This document shows, piece after piece, positions 46,881 to 58,074 of a stretch of 64,000 nt of DNA (the stretch's first letter is position 1; each line of letters starts with the position of its first letter). Both the position numbers and the translations under genes were made by a program. Source of the DNA: Bryum argenteum (taxonomy: Eukaryota; Streptophyta; Bryopsida; Bryales; Bryaceae). The stretch is taken from positions 5,077,413 through 5,141,412 of the forward strand of contig CM073324.1 of assembly GCA_037043015.1 (NCBI GenBank), in the 5' to 3' direction. Under the pieces are notes generated by a model. It searched no databases. It saw only the letters and a program-made list of their open reading frames with translations, and was not told where the DNA came from.

Positions 46881-47520
46881 CATCGGGGAGAGTTGAAATC
46901 GCATGCTCCGTGGTGCTGAAGTGCAACATGATGCCGGGCGACGGTTTGGTATTGGAGGTCGACAACTGAAGGCAGTTGATATTCTTGAGAATGTCGACCT
47001 CCTCATTAGCGTCATGCCCGGCGGCCAACCGGAGGGAGAGACGGATTATGTCGCTGTATCCTTGCCCTGGGGTAAGTGCACGGAGCGCACTTGCGGACCG
47101 GCTGCCGTAAAAAACGACATGATTTTTGACCAGTCGTATCCGATGGACATCATGGAGTTCATGGAGTTCATGGGATTTACTCAAATGCGCGAGGGACTCT
47201 ACAAACAAGGAAGTGGCTAACGTCGAAGCCGCCAAGAAGCAGAAGAAAAAGACCACTCCTGCGCGGAAGAGAAAGGAGTCTGGTGCCCTGAGACCGCGGT
47301 TGTTAGGAGTGGTGATCTTCCAATTGTCGTGGGGGACAGCAGTCGCCAAAAGCGGAAGTCCTCGGGTTCGAAGACGCTGGCGCTAACCCTGGACGAGGCG
47401 CTTTAGAGAGGGAATCACATGTCTACGAAGAAAAGTGATGCCGAGATCGACGCGATCTACAAGGCATTGGAGACCGGCTTGAGCACATTGTTTCCATACA
47501 AGAAGCGACGACTTCCCGGG
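46873..47520 (+). pseudogene. right part of gene interrupted by the giant hAT element
   Basis: Continues the frame of 11421-11588: RVQASGRVEIACSVVLKC, then MPGDGLVLEV. After a frame change near 46960 it reads DILENVDLLISVMPGGQPEG onward to KNDMIFDQSYPMDIMEF and GLYKQG (47216), then changes frame again into Lys/Arg-rich sequence (EAAKKQKKKTTPARKRK). A last segment (KKSDAEIDAIYKALE, then GLSTLFPYKKRRLPG) ends at a donor-like GGG|GTAATA near 47520. Product unrecognised. It was already or has since become a pseudogene; the minus-strand frame over 46810-47349 is a shadow. Confidence 0.5.
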
Positions 47521-48740
47521 GTAATATTTATAAGTAACATAGCTCTAGAAAAAAACCCTTCTACAACAATTTAGAATTAAACATAGTCTATCTCTTAATA
47601 CTCAAAAGAGGAGAATCATGTAATGATTGGATGCTCAATAATAGTTAGACAAATTAATACCCTCCAATAAAATACGTTATGTTTCACACCTATCCCCTAA
47701 CTTTTTATGATGAGTAACTCCCTAAGATTTATACTCAAAATTGACATGATTGGCATAGTATTCTTCGGCACTTGGAGCAAATCACCCTCTTGGAGATTGT
47801 GTAATCAATAATAAATAATAGCAAATGTATGTCGTAATGAATGCATGAGGGCATGAGTCTAGCTTGTTGACTGTGCACTCAATTCCAATCTTCAACTATC
47901 ATAGAAGGGGTTGGCTGCACTGTAGCAGTTCCTCTGGACTCTTTCTCTAAAAGGTGTTGGAAGGGATTATTGAAGAATGCTATGGGGGCCTACTCAAAAT
48001 CCTAAAAAATCCTCCTATGGACTTTGTTCAATTAGGAGTTAAGGTAGTTTTGAACCTCAAATCGCCATATAACTTTAGGAATTAAGGATTAACCACAATC
48101 CTTGAAATGCAAATATAAATATGTCATAGAGTACTTATATTAAACAAAAATAACATATAAATACAAATTCTAGTTGGTTGTGATGGCATACTAAGAAAGT
48201 GTATACAAAACTTTGTTGATATATTTTCATTTTAATCACTGTGGAATCATTGTTGTACTCTAAATAAAAATTTAAAGATCACATTTAATAATTTAGTACT
48301 AATTTATAGGGCCTTTCCAGATATATAAATACAATACATGACTCATGAGTTTAAGATGCATATTATTATACTATTCTTAAAATTATATTTTTCCCCCAAA
48401 AAATAAAGAAAATTCATTACAATTTTTCATAGCAATATTTCAAAATTTCAACCCATAAACTCAACAAACTCTGGAAATGAATTCAAGGCTCAAACTCGTG
48501 CATGGAAATGGGTCTAACGAATTTGTGATTGGCAAGGTCCCAACAATTTCGCATTATTTTGTGTTCAATTCAAGTCCAGCAAAATTCATTACGTCAGGCT
48601 TGAAACCCATATATGATACATAATACACCGCCCATAATGCATAGGGCTACAAGTGATCAATGTATCGATCAGAAAATGTCACTCGCAAAAATAACACTCT
48701 CAGCTAAACTACAAGCTACATGTCGGCCAGGAAGGAGTGT
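47521..48740. other. no gene seen
   Basis: AT-rich intergenic DNA between the interrupted gene and the 3' end of the HSPA12-like gene. Confidence 0.55.
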
Positions 48741-48743
48741 CGA

Positions 48744-50483
48744 TCAGGCCCAGTCGAACTTCACCGGCAACATTTCGGCGCCCTCCGAAGTTCCAAGCAA
48801 ATGAGAAGGTTGAGCCTTCACTTCGATGCTGGTTTGGCCAAAGAACATGGACACCAGAATCTTGCGATCGTCCTTCGCCATGTGCAAGCTCGATGAGATG
48901 TCCACATCGAATTTCCCTTCCATAGTGACCCCTGGGTCTGTCATATACGTCGGCGAGGGTGACTGGGAACTAAGCACCTCGATAGAAATATGCGTCTGGT
49001 CCTTCGCTGTTGGCCAGAAGTATTCTTCCTTCGAGAAATCCATGTCGACAGTGCTTCCTACTTCCACAAACACAGCGAATATTTTGGTACAATATTTGAC
49101 GCCATCAATGTACTTAGCCGAGCTCTCGGGATGAACACCACTCTCGAATACATGGGACGTGCAGATGCCATAGGTGCGCCTGGCAACTCGGCACAGAATG
49201 TTGTCGGGGAAGAAGCCGATGCTGACGGCCCCGTCGCAGATGGCGCGTCCCGGTTCATTGGGGCTCACAACCGCGATGCCACTGGGCTCAAATGCCTTCT
49301 TGATCTCGGACATCAAGTACTTTGAGGTCGCGAAACCGCCCACCACCATTATCATCTTGATGTTGGACGTTTGCCGGAGCTGGGCTTTGATGAGCGCGAT
49401 GTTGTCGTTCACCACGCCGGAGAAGATTTGCACCATCTGGGCGTGGGTGATCTCCACTTCGCTGTAATCGCCATCATATGACGGGTCGTGCTTCTCCCAC
49501 GCCATGGCCAGCTTCGGAGAGAGTTGGCAATCCAGGACCTGATCCTTGTCACGGCCCTCGAATGAGCTTTTGGCGTTCTCCCACCACGTTTGTAGCTGGA
49601 TCTTCACCTTGGGATACTCCACCAGAAATTTGTCCAGACAGCCGATCTTCGCAGACATAAATTTCATGAACGCCTGGTCCACGAAGGAGCCGCCGCATAG
49701 GCCACCGGAACTGGCTGTCACTTCCTTCACCTTCAAGTTTCCCGAGGAATTTGCCTTCTCTTGCACCACGATGTCAGAGGTTCCCCCTCCGATGTCTGCA
49801 ACCAAAAACTTATCCCCTTTGTTCAGTTTGAAGCTCCTGAGCTTCTTCAAGCAGTACACGGCAGCAGCTTCCGGCTCCAGAACGATCATCACCGGGTAAG
49901 GGCTGCCCCTGTTGCCGCCCACCAGCCCCGCCCCTTCCATGAAGCTCTTCATCTGCTGCTTGGCTTTGTCGCCCCAGATGGAGGGCACCGTCACGCACCA
50001 TTGCATCTCCTGCATGCTGAGATGGGAGCCGTACTTAAGTTTGAGATGGTCCATGATGAAATTCCCAATCTCCCTGAGAAAGTCGGTGATGACCTGCTTG
50101 GTGGTGAGGCCTCGTGGCAAGGGCGCGGCGGACAAGGGGCCCGAGCTCTTATCTGCGAGGTGGAGCTTGAACCTGGTGATGAACTCACCCACCGTGCGCT
50201 TCTCAGCCTTGCTTCGTTGGACCAAGTCCAAGTCTCGGGTGTAGTTCAACTGGGCTTGCCATCCCCACGCATCAAATTGCAAACCATTCCGTGCTGGTTT
50301 GTAGTAGAGAGCTGTCTGCGTTTTGCAGTAGGGCTTTCCGTTTGCCTCGGTGAACGCTGGCCATTCGTGGTGCACACACACTTCCTCTGGATCGGACTTG
50401 TGTGCATATCCAAACCCTGAGAACGTTGTTCCAAAGTCCAGCCCCACAACTATCCGTGCATCAGGAAGCGTTGGATAGCTCAT
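48744..50483 (-). CDS. HSPA12-like Hsp70 family protein
   Basis: Single-exon frame of 579 residues with ATG at 50483 and no stops. Actin/Hsp70-type ATPase motifs are in order: phosphate-1 loop VVGLDFGTTFSGFGYAH at about residues 12-28, a CVTVPSIWGDKAKQQM segment (~165), phosphate-2 VADIGGGTSDIVV (~230), and the adenosine motif IMVVGGFATSKYL (~380). It lacks the classical Hsp70 substrate-binding domain and EEVD tail and is slightly shorter than animal HSPA12A/B, which it resembles in layout. It is probably a cytosolic ATP-binding protein; there is no signal peptide. The function in plants is unknown. A heat-shock-element-like AGAAATTTCA lies upstream at 50623-50632, too short to prove regulation. 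Confidence 0.88.
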   Translation of the reverse strand: MSYPTLPDARIVVGLDFGTTFSGFGYAHKSDPEEVCVHHEWPAFTEANGKPYCKTQTALYYKPARNGLQFDAWGWQAQLNYTRDLDLVQRSKAEKRTVGEFITRFKLHLADKSSGPLSAAPLPRGLTTKQVITDFLREIGNFIMDHLKLKYGSHLSMQEMQWCVTVPSIWGDKAKQQMKSFMEGAGLVGGNRGSPYPVMIVLEPEAAAVYCLKKLRSFKLNKGDKFLVADIGGGTSDIVVQEKANSSGNLKVKEVTASSGGLCGGSFVDQAFMKFMSAKIGCLDKFLVEYPKVKIQLQTWWENAKSSFEGRDKDQVLDCQLSPKLAMAWEKHDPSYDGDYSEVEITHAQMVQIFSGVVNDNIALIKAQLRQTSNIKMIMVVGGFATSKYLMSEIKKAFEPSGIAVVSPNEPGRAICDGAVSIGFFPDNILCRVARRTYGICTSHVFESGVHPESSAKYIDGVKYCTKIFAVFVEVGSTVDMDFSKEEYFWPTAKDQTHISIEVLSSQSPSPTYMTDPGVTMEGKFDVDISSSLHMAKDDRKILVSMFFGQTSIEVKAQPSHLLGTSEGAEMLPVKFDWA

Positions 50484-52183
50484 GTTGCCCGCTGTAAGTT
50501 GGCTACACGGTCGATTGAACTAGTGCTGGCCGTCTACAACCAGCTCTAAGTGCGAAGCAGCAACCTGAACCGTAAACCACAAGCTGCGTGGTGTCTCGGG
50601 CGCTATAATAAATTCGGAGTCTAGAAATTTCAAACTCACTTGAGAAGGCTGGCGCACAAGCTAAAACTCACCTCTATGGAAGTAACTAAATGACAATGAG
50701 ACCAAATGTTGAATTTAACGATCCGCTCCTCGTCTAGTGCAAGAAAGGCTATCCTCCCGACAGCATCATGTTCTGAGTGCTCCAAGCAACTCTGGAGAGC
50801 ACAGATTGCTAAGTTCCGAATCTGCTATGCCTTCACAGACGCGCCTGATCTTGCACATTGATCTACTGCAACTTATCTCATCTTAGAGGGAATCAGTTAA
50901 GGTGTGCACAAAACGAAAGCACTTCACCCCCGTGGCCGACCCGTGTGGTAAAATACGCATTAATCCGTCGGACGTCCGGTAAATGAGAAGATACCAGTGT
51001 GGACTACGGGTGCACTTGTCTGAGAATATTTTCTCGGATCCGAATTTGTCAAATTGATGGCGCAGCAGTCGGTATGCAAAGAGGCGTTTCACAGCCCCCA
51101 AGGACCGAACTCCATCGAGTACCAAACTGTGCTGAAGGGCCGAGTTTAGGAGCTAAAGAAAAATATTAAAATCCTTCATTCAAGGTCAAAAAGTACTTGT
51201 ATCAATCTAACAGCTAAGATCTTGTCAGATTTTGAACATTTTAATGAACAAACTTTTGGCTCCTCTACAAGAATTTGGGTTTCTAATTTTGTTAGACCCA
51301 AATTCTCCTTAAGGGGCGGAACTCCTAGTGCCAAAATTCTCAAAGAGTGTTGCTATATAAGCATTTTTGTAACCTTTGGCCCTTAGCCCTTGGCCCCAAG
51401 TGTGAAGTCCCAGGGGCCGATTTTCACGGCTCTAGACCAATCAAATTGCTAGAATTCCTCAGCCTCTCAACCTCGGCCCCTAGTGTGAAACGCCCCTAAG
51501 GGCCTCCTTCCATGTTTAACCCTTAAACGCCTAAGGTGACCCGAGGGGTCATATTCCAACAGAATCTGCTCTGTAGCTCTCAATGTATTCAACTTTTCAC
51601 TTATATTTTGATGTCAAACTCGTCACCTTCTTGTGATGCATTCAAAAAGTGAAATTTTAGAATTCAAATCACAATTTGTATGAGTGATTTTGTGCTTTGA
51701 AAGGATTGTGGTAGGTAGTTTGAGGTTGTACGTAACCTTGTAGGAGGTTGCGAGCCCATCATTGATTGGTTCATTCATGATGCCCAAGTTCAAAAAGTGC
51801 ACTATTCATGATGCCCAAGTCCAAAAGATGCTGTGATCCAATACTGGGCTGCCCCAATCTGTATAGCTAGACGTTTAAGGGTTAATTTGAACCCCAAAAC
51901 CAATCAGCCCCTCAAGGAGAATTTGGGTCCAACGAAAATAGAAACCCAACATGCATTCCGATCCCCAAAACCTGGATTCTAATCTTTGCAATTGAAGTAC
52001 GGTACTATTCAACACTTCGGCATTCTGGGTGGTGTTCTGGTCATTCCCGGGTTCTCAGCAGTGACTTTGTATACTTTTCTCTTTGCAATTGATTTGTTTC
52101 AATTTGTGTTGGAAAAAGTGATAGAAAACACTGTAATACAATTTGTTAGGGAGAAAAAAAAAAAGGGAAAAAGAAAAACTGGC
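50484..52183. other. intergenic region upstream of the HSPA12-like gene
   Basis: No gene seen. Contains the 5' flank of the minus-strand HSPA12-like gene and old repetitive sequence with GGGGCCGA-type blocks near 51390-51480. Confidence 0.5.
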
Positions 52184-52283
52184 TGCATTCCACTTTTATG
52201 TGCACATATGGTAGAAAGGATTCTGCACCACCATGCATTCCACTTTTATGTGCACATATGGTAGAAAGGATTCTGCACCACCA
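52184..52283 (+). repeat. perfect 50-bp tandem duplication
   Basis: Two adjacent identical 50-base units starting TGCATTCCACTTTTATGTGC, apparently with no mismatch. This points to a very recent duplication. Confidence 0.9.
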
Positions 52284-53386
52284 ATCACAAGGCTTGGCGT
52301 GACAATCGAGGTTTTCTTAATCATAGTAACTTATCTTTGAAACTACCGGACGGGGCGAACACTCAGAGATGTACCATATATTAGAGTTAACCGTGAAGTA
52401 CTACTTAAGGGTCACTTTGTCCCGAAGTGGAAAATATTCTAAAAGGCAGGGTAAGATTTTTTTTCACCAAAAATGGACCATTTCTGCATAAATTTCGACC
52501 AATGAGTTTTGGCAATTTGTATATTGGGAGTGGAACCGGGACCTGCCCACTTCCTTCATCCAGGCGCTCCGTCAACCCTTCCCGCCCAACCCTCCATACG
52601 CTCTCCCAATCCTCCCCACGCTCCCCCACACCTTGTCACAATAGTGCAACAATGCACGAGTGGGACCAACTCAAATACTTGCACAGATTTTATTAGAAAT
52701 AAAAACAGGATACAGGAAGATGACTTTGCCGTTAACTCTATTATGATCCACAATATCTGCGTGTGCCGGGTGCCTCACAAACACAGTACAATTTGTCTGC
52801 AATTTGAACGGAAAAATACACAATGGGTGGGCAAGTGGACTCGTGTTAAGACATCCGAAACGTCGGGAGAGGCGGCGTCATTGCCTCATGATCAACGCGG
52901 TGTGGTGTGCAGACGTGTTTTTCTTAAATTTCAGGAATAGTAATTCTCGGCCTGCAGAAGTGCTTTGTTGGCCAAATTGTCTACAAAGTCTCCGCCAGTT
53001 TTTAGAACCGGAGCTGTACAATTATTGGTGCACACCTACAATTTCAGACTAGTATATTTTTGGTTCCTCCTTCAATCAAGACTGAGCAAAGGAATCTCAG
53101 AAGTCTTGCAGAGACTAACTCTAGCAATTCTGCGTGTCGGAGAATTTGACTCGTAAATCACTGAAGGCTAGCTCATCACTCTAAATTTATCATAACGGGG
53201 GAAGATTCATTTATTCGGCCGGAGTGGCAGTCAAGCAAGCCTCGCCAGCAGCCGACAACCGATCTTTTTTGAATTTTGACGTAGCAACTTCCTGCATTAA
53301 AGGTTACATGAGCACCGTGTGTTGGTCCTAGGAGGTAAATAAACACCGAATATCCAGATTTGACATTCGGATCACATCAGGCATCA
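52284..53386. other. no gene seen
   Basis: Intergenic; short spurious frames only. Confidence 0.5.
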
Positions 53387-53714
53387 GTCTGTGCAGACAA
53401 TTTGTAGTACCAATTGAACTATTAAAAGTCTGTGCAGACAATTTGTAGTACCAATTGAACTATTAAAAGTCTGTGCAGACAATTTGTAGTACCAATTGAA
53501 CTATTAAAAGTCTGTGCAGACAATTTGTAGTACCAATTGAACTATTAAAAGTCTGTGCAGACAATTTGTAGTACCAATTGAACTATTAAAAGTCTTTACA
53601 GACAATTCGTAATACCAGTTGAACTATTGAAAGTCTGTGTAGACAATTTGTAATACCAATTGAACTATTAAAAGTCTGTGCAGACAATTTGTAGTACCAA
53701 TTGGACTATTGAAA
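53387..53714 (+). repeat. 41-bp minisatellite, 8 copies
   Basis: Eight tandem copies of a 41-base unit (GTCTGTGCAGACAATTTGTA then GTACCAATTGAACTATTAAAA). The first five are identical; copies 6-8 carry a few substitutions. Each unit holds a GTCTG-TG-CAGAC palindrome. It lies ~620 bp upstream of the GIL1/IRKI-like start codon. Confidence 0.95.
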
Positions 53715-54121
53715 GCACTGACACCACATGAATATGGTACAGACTTCGGCTCAGCTACAGTTACGCTAGTATCCTAGTCCACTTGCAAACATCTCGAGTC
53801 CCCACTGCAATTCAAAGTGGTAAGTTAACAGATACTTCGACTGTCGATTGGCAGCTGCACAGTGCACACCGTCCAAATGGGTGGAGGTTAAAACCGACCA
53901 ATGATTCACGCAATCCCACACATGTTGCAACTGAAGCGTTAGCTAGGCTATCTTTCACGTCTGAATTCACATGTGAAATTTCGGTGAGTTTCGCAACAAT
54001 GAGAATGCGCCAGTACTAGACTGTGTATGTCTTTGCAGGTAGAAGATTGGTATGCACACGCGTGGGTTGATCTTAGTTCTCGCAACTCTCTGTATGTTCA
54101 CTGTGTGCCATCCCTTACGTC

Positions 54122-54236
54122 GTGAGTGTAGTCTCTGAGCTTTAAAATTGACGATTCTGGTTGCTTTGTTGTTGACTGTTTTATGCTATGCCAGTAAGCT
54201 ATCTGAAACTGAATAGACCGTCTTGATTTACTGCAG
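54122..54236 (+). other. probable 5'-UTR intron of the GIL1/IRKI-like gene
   Basis: Donor C|GTGAGTGTAG at 54122 and acceptor TTTACTGCAG ending at 54236, 115 bases, ~100 bp before the ATG at 54339. An exon just upstream may begin after TTTGCAG near 54039. Confidence 0.5.
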
Positions 54237-54338
54237 CCGTAGGGGAGCGGTAGCAGCTCATTCAACGTGAGGTTCCAATTTCGAAGTGCGAGGGTGTCAA
54301 AATCGAGGAGCTGCCAATTCTACTGTCACTACCGAAGG

Positions 54339-56345
54339 ATGGGGACGCCAAACTATCCTACGTCTAGCGGTGCAGGCTTCTATCCGCCGGTTGCAGTTCA
54401 CGGTGCGCCAGCCGGCTCTGATCAGCGACAGAATCTTCACTTCCAACAGATGGCGACGTTGAGTACTGGACCTGGGTATTTTTTTCCTCCGAATCAGACG
54501 AACTGTGCTTTATGCAACGTTGCCCAAGGCCAGGCACACTCGAAACTGTGCAACGACGTCAACCAGTTGGCATTCCAGCTTTATTTACAGAACCGGCAGG
54601 CACAGCTGCAGCCGAGTGAGCAGCCATGGCCATTCCGCCCATCCCCAGGTGAACAGCAGCCTCAGTCACTGCGTACGGGCTCAGACTTCGAAATGGGCGT
54701 CAATCGGGACAACAGCTCCTGGACCAGCAGTAGCGGAGGAAAATTTGAGTTGTTGGAGGCTTCAAAGCACCCGACTTCGGATGATCATGATATGGATAAT
54801 GTGTCATCGGATCCCGGAGATCAGCCGGTCCATAATGGCGGTAGAGCACCGATGAATTCCAATGGCGCGGAGCACCGGGGAGGACATGAGGATGGACCGC
54901 CTGGAGTGGTCTCCAATCACGGCGAAGATTCTGCTACATCTGTTATCCACACTTGCTGTGAAACTCTGTGTCCGACTGGCCGGTTCTACTCCACAGTAGA
55001 AGATTTCTTGTGTCAAGATTACTCTCAGACCCCTCCGGAGAAGAAACCTGGCGGGGGAAGGGGTGGCCTATTCCAAGGGGCCATGCGGTTGCTGCGTCCT
55101 AAGGACGAATCTGAGGACCAGAACGATAAGGAGAGGCTTCAAAAGAAGGACACTCGTGCTAGCCTCGTGCTAGCCTCTTTGGGAAAGGACAAAGAGGAGC
55201 TGACGAAGAAAGTGAATGAAATGCAGACCAAGCTGGACAGGCATACTCGTGAAGCGAGCGAGGACTTGAGAAAGAAGCGTGAAGAGTTGCAAAAGAAGGA
55301 CTCACTGATCGTTCAGCTGGAGGCAGAGTTAACAAGGCACCGAAACGCTGCAAAGAGCCATGAAAGCACGGTTGCCAATTTGACGGCTAAGTTGTCCGAG
55401 TACAAAGCCATGGCTGATAAGTTAAGCGGGCAGCTTTCAAGTTTGGAGCAGTCGAACTCCCAGGCTGTTGGCGGTACCGGAGCTCACAAGGACTCTTATG
55501 CCATCCCCCCCAATTTGGTGAACTCCGTGTTTATTGTGAACGAGAATGCGTTTGCCTGCGCCAAGGCTTTCCACATCTTTCTCAAGGAGCGGAAGGCTTT
55601 GCGAAATCACGAGGCATTGCAGAATCTGCCGGCGGGGGCTGATGAGCGGCACCGCAAGTACGCGGTGGAAGCTTACATCTGCAGCCGCATGTTTGCAGGG
55701 TTTGAAAACGACAGTTATCTTGACAGCTTGGACTGTGTACAAGCCTCTAACCGCTATTTCCCGGCTAATTACAAGGACACCGATTTCTTCCTTCAGAATC
55801 AAGATCTGGAAATACGACACCAACGGTATCTTGAGGAATACGCTTCTCTTCAGAAGTTGGGTTTGCAGGGGGTCATGGACATTTTGAAGACCAACAAGGC
55901 TGTCAGCACCAATCCGTTTCATCTATTCTGCTGCCGAAAGCTAGTCAACCTTATGAGCAGCAGCTTGGATGCGTGGCACGAAGAGCTCGAGCTCATTCAC
56001 AATGGTGATTATTCCAAGGAATCCCTTCTCCATCATCTTGCAACGAACCCCAAGTATTGCGACAGGTTTCTGAAGCCGTTTGTCAACCTGGCTATGGTGA
56101 CCTTTCTATTGCACCGTCTGGTCTTCCAGTTCCGACCCCCAGCCCGGATCTTTCGTTACGCCCGGGGAACGAGGTTCGACCCAACTTACATGGAGAATGC
56201 ATTCCCCATTGACGACGATGACTCCGACGAGGAACTTGTTGTGGGCCTCATGCTTGTTCCTGGATTCCAAGTTGGTGCTACCATCGTTAAGTGCACGGTT
56301 TACCTTGTGCTTAGCAGTGCGGTCGCCACTCCTGGTAGTCAATGA
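54339..56345 (+). CDS. GIL1/IRKI-like coiled-coil protein
   Basis: ATG at 54339 (MGTPNYPTSS), 668 residues in one exon. The N-terminal third is Gln/Ser/Pro-rich, with a Cys-His cluster (CALCNVAQGQAHSKLC) near residue 57. Then come CPTGRFYSTVEDFLCQ (~225), a charged coiled coil (~265-380) and a conserved C-terminal region starting PNLVNSVFIVNENAFACAKA (~390). That region ends with FLLHRLVFQFRPPARIFR, GTRFDPTYME and MLVPGFQVGATIVKC near the end, the signature of plant GIL1/IRKI proteins. In Arabidopsis, GIL1 affects gravitropism in the light and IRKI interacts with a root receptor kinase; a role here is inference. The composition is ordinary compared with the transposon genes. Confidence 0.85.
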   Translation: MGTPNYPTSSGAGFYPPVAVHGAPAGSDQRQNLHFQQMATLSTGPGYFFPPNQTNCALCNVAQGQAHSKLCNDVNQLAFQLYLQNRQAQLQPSEQPWPFRPSPGEQQPQSLRTGSDFEMGVNRDNSSWTSSSGGKFELLEASKHPTSDDHDMDNVSSDPGDQPVHNGGRAPMNSNGAEHRGGHEDGPPGVVSNHGEDSATSVIHTCCETLCPTGRFYSTVEDFLCQDYSQTPPEKKPGGGRGGLFQGAMRLLRPKDESEDQNDKERLQKKDTRASLVLASLGKDKEELTKKVNEMQTKLDRHTREASEDLRKKREELQKKDSLIVQLEAELTRHRNAAKSHESTVANLTAKLSEYKAMADKLSGQLSSLEQSNSQAVGGTGAHKDSYAIPPNLVNSVFIVNENAFACAKAFHIFLKERKALRNHEALQNLPAGADERHRKYAVEAYICSRMFAGFENDSYLDSLDCVQASNRYFPANYKDTDFFLQNQDLEIRHQRYLEEYASLQKLGLQGVMDILKTNKAVSTNPFHLFCCRKLVNLMSSSLDAWHEELELIHNGDYSKESLLHHLATNPKYCDRFLKPFVNLAMVTFLLHRLVFQFRPPARIFRYARGTRFDPTYMENAFPIDDDDSDEELVVGLMLVPGFQVGATIVKCTVYLVLSSAVATPGSQ

Positions 56346-56569
56346 AAACAGAGATGACTAGAGTCTGTTGTCACTGCTTTTCTCTTCTTTTTCTTTAAGT
56401 CATCACGCAAATTGAGAACAGAGAGAGAAGTCAGGGTTCTGATGTCACTGAATCGACTCTGAGGTGTAATATAGAATGCATCGGATATAAATAAAAGTCC
56501 AGATATTCACCTTCTTACACCAAAACGTCGAGAATTCCTCAATGTATGTTATGTGCAGTCTCCATAGGA

Positions 56570-57700
56570 GAAACAACCCCCTTGCTCGTCCCGACTGGAT
56601 GAAGGGAGCTTGTAAGCCTCATCCTCGTCCTCAGTCGCCAAGGCACGAGGTCTCCTCGTCAACCGGAGTTGGCTTCCCCGGCGCTGGTTCCTCGCCGTCC
56701 CGGTCCTTCCGCAACTTCTTCCACTCCATTTCAAAATCTCCCGCCCACTTCGTCATGCTCTCCTCTTTCGCTCATCTTCTCTTCCGCTCGTTTTCTCTTC
56801 CGTTCCGCTTGCTTCTCACGCCAAGGATTCTCCGATCTCTCATCGTCATTCCCACTCCCTGCCCAGTAATGATTTTTGGGTGCCGCAAAGAACCGGAATG
56901 GTCTCTATCAATCATCTGCAAGAGCGTGGCAGTTTGTACACTTATAATTCCTGCGGAGAAGTGCACTTGAGTCTGAACCAGACATCTGAGCGTAAGCCCC
57001 AAGTTTTGAAAGGCCAGCAACAAACACAATCAATATTTTTGATATTCTCCGTCAGAACCTCATCTGATTCTCCCCATTGACCAGGCTTCTGTAGCCCAAG
57101 AATTTGGTTATACAATTCCATTTGCTTACATAAGAACATCATAGCATGGTCTGATTTCAGTGTCTTGTTCAGGTTGAAGCGAACTGAATGTATCCACATG
57201 GGCAATGGTATTGTGGAATATTTTTGTTTCAGAAAGTGGGTTTGCAACTAACTCCTCTTATGCTCTCAAAACCCTTTTCTTGCAAAGATTTGTCAATGAA
57301 TATACGTTCATTTTGGTCTGTCACATTGGCAGCATTAAAGTCGTACTCGAGATGTAGCGCTGGGTGATGTAGTGTGGAACAGTGATCGAAATCAGTAAGT
57401 ACTGTGAAAGCGTAGAATAAAGTAATTATCTTTGTAAAGGATGTGAACATGGAGAAGCAAGGAGGATGGAAGAATGCCCGGGCCCAGTTGGCTAGAGGCG
57501 TGATGCGAGTATTTAAGATTGATACCAATTAACTGGACTTCGCCACGCTCCACGCACTCATCGGCATCTTGGCCTATTCCATCCGCCTGTTCTCTGTAAG
57601 TTCCGGATCTCGTCTTGCACAATTTGGGAAAATTTGGTTGTACCTACAATGCAACGGTGTGCATGGCGGATTGTGCAGCTCTGCAATTAGTAGAGGGAAC
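56570..57700 (-). CDS. possible intron-containing gene, unrecognised
   Basis: Minus-strand pieces look like exons of one gene. One lies near 57620-57520 (ECVERGEVQLI, then donor-like GTATCAATC). One lies near 57150-57030 (ELYNQILGLQKPGQWGESDE, then VLTENIKNI). A last one follows acceptor-like ACTGGGCAG at ~56860 and is rich in Lys/Arg/Glu (NPWREKQAERKRKRAEEK). A nearby frame from ~56755 reads MTKWAGDFEMEWKKLRKDRD and ends near 56635, which would require a frame change. The exon borders and product are uncertain; it may be a decayed copy. Confidence 0.3.
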
Positions 57701-58074
57701 TTTGTTTATTTAACCCCTGGACGTCCCTTGGGGTCCGTATGTATCAAAATCGTAGTGCTCCCATACGGCTCTGAAATTCAAATTCTCCATCGCACCCTTC
57801 ATTGATTCTGACCGTTCGAGCATTAGCAATGAAAAGGAATGCTGTCAGTGCGTGCTCAGTGCGGATTCGGCAACTTTGCCACCAAGAATCTCGTAGGCGT
57901 TGTCGTCGGGTGGCCCGGACCATCTGGGGGTGGTTCTCTTCTACAGACGTACCTGCAATTCCACGTATGTGAATGTTTTCCCGGGAGCGGTAGTGAAATG
58001 GCGCCAATGCGCTGATGTGGAATCCCGTATGAGCTTGTGTGTTTTCCCGGGCGGGCACTTGCGCTTGAATTAGC

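Noticed and set aside
46810-47349. 179-codon minus-strand frame as a membrane protein gene
   Set aside because: It runs through the transposon end and target duplication; the plus-strand frame is the one restored at the empty site.
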